Shown here: one piece after another, positions 55,694-64,000 of the stretch
Position numbering within the stretch: position 1 is the stretch's first letter
Layout: every line of letters begins with the position of its first letter
Source of the DNA: Antennarius striatus
Lineage: Eukaryota; Chordata; Actinopteri; Lophiiformes; Antennariidae
Direction of reading: 5' to 3'
Assembly: GCF_040054535.1 (NCBI RefSeq)
Contig: NC_090797.1
Span: 14,033,501-14,097,500, forward strand
DNA length: 64,000 nucleotides
Position numbers and translations under genes: made by a program
The notes under the pieces: generated by a model
The model's database searches: none
Seen by the model: the letters and a program-made list of their open reading frames with translations, nothing else
What the model was told of the DNA's origin: nothing

Positions 55694-55780
55694 ACATGGG
55701 TATATACCATCTTAAAATTAGCCAGATGAAACAATACCGTGGAGGATTACCACCAGAAACAGTTGAGGGCAGTGTGACTA
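55694..55780 (-). repeat. Outer inverted repeat, right copy
   Basis: Reverse complement of 51705-51792. Confidence 0.9.
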
Positions 55781-57016
55781 GTTTTGATTTTGCTTTTCCC
55801 CAATATAACTGGCACATTTTTCTCCACAAACACCATTTTAGATAAACCATTCCACACCCTGGTCCAGATTGAGAACTGGGGTTAGTTCATGACCTTCTTT
55901 TGTAGCTTGCACTGACCTAAATTAAGATGCATTAATGTACAAAGCTCAGCTAGTTCACTTAAAGTGCTAAACTGATATGTTTAGTAATGTGATGAGCTCA
56001 ATCAGAATCAAAAGGAACTTTCAACAATTCTATTAATAAAGTTTGACTGACTGACTGATCTCAGTATTTCCTAACTATTTGGCATCGGAAATAACCCACT
56101 TTAAACTGAATTGGTCTTAAAAATGCCATTGTGCTGTCATCTGGAATCTAGTGACGGTCCATTCTATTAGTCTGTGGAAACACACGGAGAAACTGGCATA
56201 AAGGTGAATGAAAGACCCTCAAAGCTGAACTTCCAGCCTTTTCTGAAATTTCAAGAACAGTCACTGCTAGACAAAGGTTCCAACGGATGTGCTGCATTGA
56301 TTTACAAATGTAGTTGAAAGCTCTGGGCGGGCGGCGGAGGGGCGCATTCAGGCTTGTGTATTCTGTCTGCAGCGACGTGCTGTGAGATTCACGGCCGTGA
56401 GACACCGACGTTAAAGTCAGTTCTAGGAGTAAAACAGCGTCACATTTGACAGTAAATTATCAGCCTGACATTAAAAACTAGTTTAAAAATTGTTTAGGAC
56501 ACACAGCAGCAAGTAGCTGCACCTCACCTCCGACTGGACTACCGATCGATCAAAACAATATTTAATTAATAAACGAAGACGAATGTCGGAGCTTAAATAT
56601 CTGCTTCGAACTTCAGATCAGGACATAATCCGCTCTGTTCGCACTGACTGCACTCATAATGAATTTAACCAGTTTTTAATATGTGTGTTGACTTTTTTCT
56701 AAGATAGCAAAGTGATCAAGTGATCAGGTTTCCTTGATGAGGCTCAGAATGGCTTATTGACATAACAATAGGGGTCATTCAAAAATAGTCAGGAAGTCAT
56801 GAATGCAATCATGACTGCCTGAGCAGCGCGCTCTATCGAGTGGACGGATTGCGCAACTACAGCTGCTGCAGTTTATCAAATAATTATTTTTTTTTAAATT
56901 GTGTGCACCTTATAATCCGGTACAACTTATATATGAAATAAATTATAAAACAAACAAATTATTGATGGTGCGCCTTGTAATCCAGTGTGCCTGATAGTGC
57001 AGAAAATACTGAAAAT
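55781..57016. other. No gene recognised
   Basis: 56320-56420 is GC-rich (GGGCGGGCGGCGGAGGGGCG). Otherwise ordinary noncoding sequence. Confidence 0.4.
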
Positions 57017-57437
57017 ATGTAAACTAAATCCCGGATACAAGCGGCCGAAATGAGTTTCCTCCGCAGGGTGTCCGGGCTCTCCCTTAGAGATAGGGTGAGG
57101 AGTTCGGTCATCCGGGAAGGACTCAGAGTCGAGCCGCTGCTCCTCCGCATCGAGAGGAGCCAGATGAGGTGGCTCGGGCATCTGGTTAGGATGCCTCCTG
57201 GACGCCTCCCTGGTGAGGTGTTCCGGGCACGTCCTACGTCCAGGAGGCCCCGGGGACGACCCCGGACACGCTGGAGAGACTATGTCTCCCGGCTAGCCTG
57301 GGAACGCCTTGGGATTCTCCCGCAGGAGCTGGACGAAGTGGCTAGGGAGAGGGAAGTCTGGGCTTCCCTGCTTAAGCTGCTGCCCCCGCGACCCGACGGA
57401 AGAGAATGGATGGATGGATGGATGGATGTAAACTAAA
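57017..57437 (+). mobile_element. 5'-truncated RTE-like LINE 3' end with 12-bp target-site duplication
   Basis: ATGTAAACTAAA at 57017-57028 and 57426-57437 flanks a piece reading MSFLRRVSGLSLRDRVRSSV, then QMRWLGHLVRMPPGRLPGEV and RGRPRTRWRDYVSRLAWERL. That is the conserved C-terminus of RTE/APE-type LINE proteins (stop lost in the tail). It ends in (GGAT)n directly before the second duplication copy. Confidence 0.9.
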
Positions 57438-57671
57438 GTCAATCACATTTGTAAATGAATGGCTTCTGGATTTTGAAATGTAAATAAACCGATCTACTTT
57501 GATAAAACAACAGAATTGCAATAACTGCATTACGTACGTAAACCATCATCTTTGCATCATAACTTCTCCTCAGCTGCAGGTTAACTTGGCCGATCTTCGA
57601 CCCACTTTTCTCCAGACTGTTGCTACGTTTCTCCATTTTCTGTTATCTCTTCTCTTATTTTCTTCTTTCTT
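57438..57671. other. No gene recognised
   Basis: Short noncoding flank between the LINE and the minisatellite. Confidence 0.4.
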
Positions 57672-57805
57672 GCTTACCGCTATTTTTTATTTTTCTTCTT
57701 CGTGCTACCGCTATTTTTATTTTTCTTCTTAGTGCTACCGCTAGTTTTATTTGTCTTCTTCGTGCTACCGCTAGTTTTATTTTTCTTCTTCGTGACAGGG
57801 GTTTG
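57672..57805. repeat. Minisatellite of about 33 bp units
   Basis: Four units of the type CTTCTTCGTGCTACCGCTA followed by GTTTTATTTTT. Confidence 0.9.
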
Positions 57806-59090
57806 CTTTGCCCTGTGGAATTAAGTTCAGCATTCGCTTTAAAGATATCTGGCGCCATCTAGCGTTGTGAATGGTATAATGTCTAGACCCCGAATGTAAG
57901 ACGAACCCCACTTTTTCAGTCTTATTTCAATGCAAAAAACATCGTCTTATATTCGGGCCAATACGGTAATTAATCTAATTAATCGCATTTTAATCTCATA
58001 CTTGCTAAAGGCCCCCAAATAAAGAATTTGAATTCTAGGACATTACAAAATTGTAGTGCGTGACTAATCAATAGAATACACCAAGAAGAGAAGATTTGAA
58101 ATCCACATTTTTATTGGTTAACTGTGCTTTATAAATGAAATTCAAAAGAAACAAGGTCAAGCACATCAGCAAACCAATTAGGCCAGGTGCATTTCTCAAA
58201 CATACAATACAAATACATTTAAATAAAATAAATAAAATTCAGAAATAAAATACCGCTGAGTCTCAAATAGACACATAAGCAGACTCTCAATCAAAATGAA
58301 TACTAAAGCTGACTCAATACAGCAATTCAAAATGAACAGTATAACATGCCTCTAAATAAGGAAACTAAATAGCAAGATGCCAACAGGCTTTTCCTTTAAA
58401 AGGGTAAGCTAACGTTCAACTCTGTGTCCTTGACATGTTTTGCATTTAAATGATACGTTAGGCTGGAGCTGCTTTGGTGATATGAAAATTCTCTTTTACA
58501 AAAGATACAAATAATAATAAAAACAATAAAAAAAATAAATAAATAAAAAAAAAAAAAATAATAATAATAATGGATTAGATTTATTTAGCGCTTTTCTGAA
58601 CACTCAAATACGCTTTACATCGGATACATTATTCATTCACTCCTCATTCATACTTGATGGGAAGCTACATGTGTAGCCACAGCTGCCCTGGGGCAGACTG
58701 ACGGAGGCGTCTGCAGCGCAGATTGGCAGCACAGAATCACTGCGTTTTTGTTGATAGTTTTTGTTGTTATTTTGTTATTTGTTGTTATTTTGTTGTCATT
58801 TTTGTTGTTATTTTAATAAATAAACTTTCCACCCAAAGGTCAGAGTGGGCTTGCCTTGCTCTCCTGTGTCGCGTCCATCTCTGTTGTCAGTCACTCTGCT
58901 TTTGACTAGTGGCGCAGGTAGGAAGTGACGTACCGCTGCAGCCTATGGGTCACTCAATGGGACAAATTTAAAATACTTGCGCATTGACTTGCCACTCACG
59001 ATTAATTGTGTTAATTTTTATAGCGTGTTAATTTGCAGCGTAATTAATTAATCTAATTAACATGCTAAAGTGACAGCCCTACTTTTTATA
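57806..59090. repeat. Composite repeat region without gene
   Basis: AATTAATCTAATTAATCGCA at about 57967 and GCGTAATTAATTAATCTAAT near 59038 (ending TGACAGCCCTA) may be the ends of one fish element. Inside lie an A-rich run (58500-58570) and a known fish repeat (TTATTTAGCGCTTTTCTGAA ... AGCCACAGCTGCCCTGGGGC, 58572-58710). A (TTGTTATT)n-like stretch (58740-58815) follows. Confidence 0.5.
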
Positions 59091-59317
59091 TAAAAATACC
59101 AAATAAATAATCATATTACAATTTTTAAAAAAATATTTATGAATAAATGTGTTTTACTGAGTATGTTTAAGGCCAGCAGAGAAGGCCTTGCTGGCCCTGA
59201 CGGCCCGCCACTGCTAAAAACAGATAGAAACACAAAGAAAATACCTGCAGACTCCTGGAGTTAAATCAACAGAAGATGCTGGACATCATTTCAGTTCAGT
59301 GGTTTCATTGACAATTA
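59091..59317. other. 3' flank of the pim-like gene
   Basis: No feature recognised. Confidence 0.4.
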
Positions 59318-59323
59318 TTTATT
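59318..59323 (-). terminator. Poly(A) signal of the pim-like kinase gene
   Basis: AATAAA on the minus strand about 135 bases after the stop codon. Confidence 0.7.
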
Positions 59324-59456
59324 GACAGAGCATTTACAATATTAAACCGGTGTTTAGGAGCATAATATTCACAGACTCAGGGTAAAGGACTGACAGTCTT
59401 TGAGGGGACATTGAAGTTGCATGATGGCGAACTTTAGGTGGTTGTTGTGGACGTGT

Positions 59457-62400
59457 TTAGTGGATCCACGGGTGCACCAGCAGTTCCTCCAGGGTGGAAC
59501 GTTCCTGAGGATCTAATGTTAAACACTTCCTCAGGAAATGCTGGCAGTCTAAAAGGACAGAGAAAATATTTTTGGATGAAGATCTTATTATCTATGGACT
59601 GTTTTAACATGTTGGACATTCTCCTCTGGTGTCCAGCTTAGGAGGGCTGAGTCAGATGTCATTCTGTCTATTCCCTGGTAGTATAAACATGAGGTAACGA
59701 CAGATTGCTGAAATTTTATCATTTACTAATTGAAAGAAATCATAACAGAATCGATAGTCTGAATTTGAAAGGCTACTGGTTCATTTTTAAGGAGAAAACA
59801 GATGTGAGGAGGGTTCTGTTCAGCTTCTCTGGTCTGTAAAAACGCTTTGAGCAGATGTGATGACCCCTTAGCTACGACACAACGTTAGCACCGCACCACT
59901 CCTTAGCTAATACTGAAATTTGATCTGACTGCCTATCTGATGATACTCTTCAAATTCTTGTCCAAGTTGCTGTTTCAGAATTAATGTAAAGCTGCTACGG
60001 CAGTGTGACTGTTAGCTAGGAAGAGGGTGATTGCTAATGCTAATGCCAACTAGAATCTTTCAGCAGCTAATGGGTTGACTTATTTTCAACTGGATAAACA
60101 CTGTGAAATAAGAAGGATTTTTCAGATGGCCTGTGTTTCTACTATTTCCCATCGTGAGTCTTTGACGTCACTGAACACAATCAATGGGAAGCTTCGCTCA
60201 CTATTGGTGAGAAACCCAGATTCGGTCGTGACTCCAGAGTTGTCTTACCTTGGCTCACTTTAAGCCGTCCAATCTGCTCCCTGAACTTGTGTGGTTTGAG
60301 GAGGAACCGATAGGTGGAGAACTCAAGCGTGTTGTCCAACATTTCATAGAGAACAGCACCGAGTTGCCAGACGGTGGTGGGTCCGGCTCTGTAGGCCTTC
60401 ATGACAAAATACTCAGGGGGGAAGAAACTTGTAGTTCCTGCAATGCACACGTTTAATGAGAAGAATTCTCTCACAGATCAACAGAGAGCTGAAGATGAGG
60501 TGCTCCATCCTGCAGTCGTACCTTCTAGAGTTTGGAAAGGTTCTGCCCTCACTTGGACACTACTTCCAAAATCAATGAGCCGAACTCGAGGGGCTTCTGA
60601 TCCAATTTCAACCAGAACGTTCTCCATTTTGATATCTCGGTGGAAGACGCCCTGAGAGTGGATCTCATTGGCCGCAGCTACAAGCTGCTTCATGATGACC
60701 TGAGATAAAGAGAGCAGATGGATTGATGGATGGATGGATGGATGGATGGATGGATGGATGGATGGATGGATGGATGGATGGATGGATGGGTGGGTGGGTG
60801 GCTAGACAGACAGACAGACACCAGGAGAAAAAGAAACACTGACATCACAGGACAGGGCATACCACAAGACATACACTACACTAACAGACACATGCAGCAC
60901 TAACAGGACATATATTAAACAAAAATATAAACACTATAAAAAAGAATAAAAAGTGAAGGTGAAGATAGCAGGAGGCCCACATGGTGGGTAAGGTAAACCC
61001 TTCTTACATTGTAAGACATGTCACTATCTAATGTCACAACATCACAACACCTTGGCCCCACTACATTGCAGCACAGGCTGACATCCCATTTCCTCCCCTC
61101 CATTTAACTGTGTGCTGACCTCGCCACCTCCCCCCTGCTCCCCCTGAGAGCGTCATTGTACCCCCTGATGGCACGGGGCATGAAGGAGGACCTCAGTCTC
61201 TCTGTGGAGGCGCTGTGTCACAGCAGTCAGCCGCTGAAGGTGCTTCTCTGCTGGGAGAAGGTGGTGTGCAGGGGGTGGCTGGTGGTGGGAGGAAACAGTG
61301 CTTCTATATAGAAAGAATGACTCGTTCTCTACATTTACCAAATAACCTCAAATGATTTAGAACCCAGCAGGTTTCAGGATTTTTAGGTTTGGACCAAACA
61401 GAAAAAGCTGTGGATGTTATCACATGACAGGCACCTACTCACAGTCACAAAAACATGCCCCACTCAACTTACCTTAGCTTCCTGTTCGTTCAAGCCAATG
61501 GCCGTGTACGTAAAGAGGTCGACACAGGGAACAGGTCTCTCCATGACAAGGTAGAACCCATCCTCCAGGTCATACCAGTCCAGCAGTGACACAGCTGCAC
61601 ATTTCCCCATCCTCTCCTCTCCACCGGCTACTCTGTTCATGATTAGCACCTCAGTGGGGACCACGTATGTCTTCCCATTTATATGCTATAGGAGATAAAT
61701 TCAATGTGTTAGTAGATGTGGGAGTCTATTGTCCTACTCCAAAACTTAAAGGCAAAAATTCCTACTGTTTATGCTGAGGAGGGATGAGAAACTACATGAA
61801 CACCATCACCTGTTAGAACAATCTCAGTGATAGATTATTGAATTATTCCACAGGTACAGAGTGCAATGGACCCTCTCCAGTTTGCCTATCAGGCCAAGGT
61901 TGGGGTTGACGACGCTGTCTTGTACCTACTCCACCGTGTGCTCTCTTACCTGGACACCGGGGGCTGTGCCGTCAGGGTGCTCTTCTTTGACTTTTCGAGT
62001 GCCTTCAACACCATCCAGCCCCGGCTCCTGCAGGACAAACTGGCCTCCATGGCTGTGGACCCCTACCTCGTGAGCTGGATCACGGACTACCTAACGGACA
62101 GACCCCAGTACATCCGTATGGGGGACTGTTTGTCTTCTATGGTGACCAGCAGCACGGGGGCGCCACAGGGGACCGTGCTCTCCCCCATTCTCTTCACCCT
62201 CTACACATCGGACTTCAAGCACAACTCGGATACATGCCACATACAGAAGTACTCCAATGACACTGCGATTGTGGCATGTATCTGGGAGGGTGATGAGGGG
62301 GATTACAGGGCATTGGTGGCTGACTTTGTGGAGTGGTGCCAGCAGAATCAGCTCCAGCTGAACGTCTCCAAGACAAAGGAGATGGTGCTGGATTTCCAGC

Positions 62401-63453
62401 GGGCACCTCCCTCTCCACAACCAGTGTTAATCGAGGGAAGTGATGTGGAGGCGGTAGGAAACTATAAGTACCTTCTTGATTTAAAGTCACACAATGGACT
62501 GATGGCTGTCAGTCTATTAATATGGTATACTCTTCAGTGTTTAGAAAAAACAGGTCCCTTATTGGTTCAGCTTGAACCAGTACTTAATGTTAAAGTTTGG
62601 TTCACCAACCCTGACTTTGATTAAAAAAAAGAGTGACTCACCACTGGATGAGTCGTTGCATGCTTATGAGGGATGAGTTTGATGGCCACCTATGGAAACA
62701 TTTGTCTGTTATCCAGGAGTGATAATTGGTTATGTGGGTTAAGCAGAAGAACACACCAGTGATACGTACAGGCAGATCATCAGACTTCCTGCTCCCAGCA
62801 TAAACACATCCAAAGCCTCCCTTCATGATCATCTGAAGCTGCAGATACTTGTTCTCAAAGTCGCCTGGAAGCAGAAACACATTCATGTTGGGCTGTGAAC
62901 ATCTCAGCTTCAGTTGTTAAATGTTTTTGTCAAATCATCCTTTACATTGTAGTTGTAAATAATGCGTAGTTGACAGTTTGATATAAGGAAAAGTTTGCAT
63001 TGTTGGAAGCAGGTGTTCTCTGCCTAGAAATGACAAAAGTCTCATGTTTATGCTGGAAAGGATATTTGTAGCACATTACTCCAATGGGAACTTTCTGCAT
63101 CTGAGGGATCCCCCAACAACAAACTGTTGTTGGGGGATCCAGAAATCCTCTGCAGGCGTTTCCTCTGACATTTCATTATGAAACAGAAGCACACGCTCAT
63201 TGAGCTCACCTTTGCTGCTGCTGCTGGGGAGGGACATGGTCCCCCCAGCAGCGGATTCTGGGAGCTGCTTGTCTTCTGTCTTGTCATTCGCTCTGTCTTG
63301 CAAGACAGAAGTCCTTGTTGTCTGATGGACCTCCTCCATTTGGTGTTTGCTGGTGTTTTCTATTAATGGATAAATGTCTTCTAGTGAATTTGCAAGATTC
63401 AACATCGTTTTGGTGAATTGACTGTCGGTAAAATGTGTTTTTGTGAGCTGCAT
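59457..63453 (-). CDS. pim-like: PIM-like serine/threonine protein kinase
   Basis: Seven GT-AG exons join in phase: 63453-63210, 62864-62770, 62689-62642, 61685-61473, 60699-60522, 60437-60249 and 59548-59457; 352 residues. After an 81-residue Ser/Thr-rich N-terminal exon come the glycine loop ([14 protein letters not shown]), [10 protein letters not shown] (catalytic lysine), TEVLIM (helix C glutamate) and [17 protein letters not shown] (hinge, with the PIM-type ERP-x-P). The catalytic loop is [14 protein letters not shown], then [29 protein letters not shown] and ECQ-like [14 protein letters not shown] ... HPWIH. All catalytic residues are present, so it may be active; the first glycine of the loop is replaced. 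PIM kinases are constitutively active survival/proliferation kinases, and fish have large pim-like families. The start is the first in-frame ATG of exon 1; a TATA box lies upstream. Confidence 0.93.
60716..60802. repeat. (GGAT)n microsatellite abutting a pim-like splice acceptor
   Basis: About 20 units, then GGGT variants. On the minus strand it ends about 15 bases before exon 5 (60699). Confidence 0.97.
60810..61094 (-). other. Intron 4 of the pim-like gene
   Basis: No feature recognised. Confidence 0.5.
61095..61320 (-). pseudogene. 3' end of an L2-like LINE ORF
   Basis: The minus strand reads [15 protein letters not shown], a stop, then [20 protein letters not shown]. This resembles the conserved C-terminus of fish L2-like LINE proteins (QRSTFSG ... 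RSSFIPRAIRLYN). It lies in intron 4 of the pim-like gene on the same strand. Confidence 0.7.
61862..62500 (+). pseudogene. L2-like LINE reverse-transcriptase fragment
   Basis: Open from 61866: [59 protein letters not shown] and [20 protein letters not shown]. The catalytic box is [10 protein letters not shown], where relatives have FADDT or YSDDT, so one catalytic aspartate is lost. It continues to [15 protein letters not shown] and [10 protein letters not shown]. Both ends are truncated. It lies in intron 3 of the pim-like gene, antisense. Confidence 0.88.
63106..63140. repeat. Perfect 16-bp hairpin in pim-like intron 1
   Basis: GGATCCCCCAACAACA, loop AAC, and the exact reverse complement. 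It lies about 70 bases downstream (minus strand) of the exon 1 donor. Confidence 0.95.
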
Positions 63454-63583
63454 GACAGACAGATGATCTACATGACCATCATCCAATTCCTGCAGGCTAT
63501 CCCAGAAATATCAAAGTACTTTCACTAAGTTACTGTTTTTAAATAAAGTTCTTTTGTAGGGAGTTATTGGTGTCTTCTGTCTT

Positions 63584-63593
63584 CTTTTATATA
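63584..63593 (-). promoter_or_regulatory. TATA box of the pim-like gene
   Basis: TATATAAAAG on the minus strand, 131 bases upstream of the ATG. The 5' UTR would contain a four-codon upstream ORF (ATGATGGTCATGTAG, about 63482-63468). Confidence 0.6.
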
Positions 63594-64000
63594 TATTTAT
63601 TGACCAGATACCATAATGGACATGTTTTGCATCATGTTCCCTTTCATGTGTGGAGTCTTACGTGTACACAGTGATGAAGGTGAAGATGACATCTTCTCAG
63701 GGTCTCTCAACAGTTGTCAGTTATCTGTCACGTAACTGTCAGTTGTCTCAAAATCAGCTTCTTCTCTCAGTGCCAAGCAGGAAATGACCAAAACCCCTTC
63801 AACATGGACTTTCTACAGTTTGCTCTGTGTGACGTCATAAAGACAATTTGTTGCAATGTGATTCGCTGTCACTGGATGGCATAGCAACACTTTGGCCACC
63901 AGGGGGGGTGTACCACCTGTGGAGGCGGATCGATGCGGTTGGTGTCCGACCGTCGTCAGTCCAGAGTGTGTGTGTGTGTGTGTGTGCGTATGTCTGTGTG
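63594..64000. other. Upstream region of the pim-like gene
   Basis: No further exon recognised. A (TG)n tract lies at about 63967-63986 near the window end. Confidence 0.5.

Overview
The window is eukaryotic and almost certainly from a teleost fish. Every well-supported gene is split by GT-AG introns, the intergenic DNA is AT-rich, microsatellites are abundant, and the transposon mix is typical of fish (Ty3/gypsy, RTE/Expander-like, Rex6/Dong-like, Tx1-like and L2-like LINEs, Tc1, hAT, piggyBac, tRNA-related SINE-like repeats). There are no bacterial operons, no CRISPR array and no rRNA gene.

Three host genes could be assembled exon by exon with consistent splice phases, and a fourth (pim-like) is also complete. 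(1) 7.9-11.9 kb, minus: a TCF/LEF-type HMG-box gene with an unrelated N-terminal region and a very short C-terminus; its first exon was not found. (2) 26.26-26.86 kb, plus: a complete three-exon guanylin-family preprohormone. (3) 33.9-49.0 kb, minus: an 11-exon SLC22 transporter of the OCTN (SLC22A4/A5) type, 552 aa, whose exon lengths mostly equal those I recall for the mammalian genes. (4) 59.5-63.5 kb, minus: a seven-exon PIM-like serine/threonine kinase, 352 aa. A further plus-strand gene (about 14.1-17.3 kb) has a promoter-like region, a plausible first exon and several exons, but I could neither identify it nor resolve the whole chain.

The rest is mostly transposon debris. 0-5 kb: a decayed Ty3/gypsy element, then a hAT fragment. 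6-7.5 kb: a minus-strand LINE with a restriction-like endonuclease. 8.6-10.6 kb: an internally deleted APE-type LINE inside the HMG gene. 14.8-15.5 kb: a Tc1 remnant. 18.1-19.6 kb: a pseudogenised second HMG exon next to a piggyBac remnant. 20-21.7 kb: a Tx1-like LINE. 24.3-25.9 kb: two LINE fragments. 29.1-32.4 kb: a palindrome followed by an almost full-length RTE-type LINE with a 22-bp target-site duplication. 38.8-47.5 kb: the large second intron of the transporter gene, holding SINE-like repeats, an LTR-retrotransposon fragment and a 3.16-kb piggyBac element with both ends and an internal 351-bp satellite. 49-59 kb: repeats, including two nested inverted duplications.

The four host genes have unrelated roles and do not form a pathway. 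The most noteworthy items are the TCF-like HMG gene, whose splice acceptor lies in a tandem array that would allow an in-frame 35-residue insertion into the HMG box; its broken paralogous exon at 18.1 kb; the piggyBac element with an internal satellite; the split first exon of the OCTN gene; and the fold-back structures at 29.1 and 52.6/54.8 kb.
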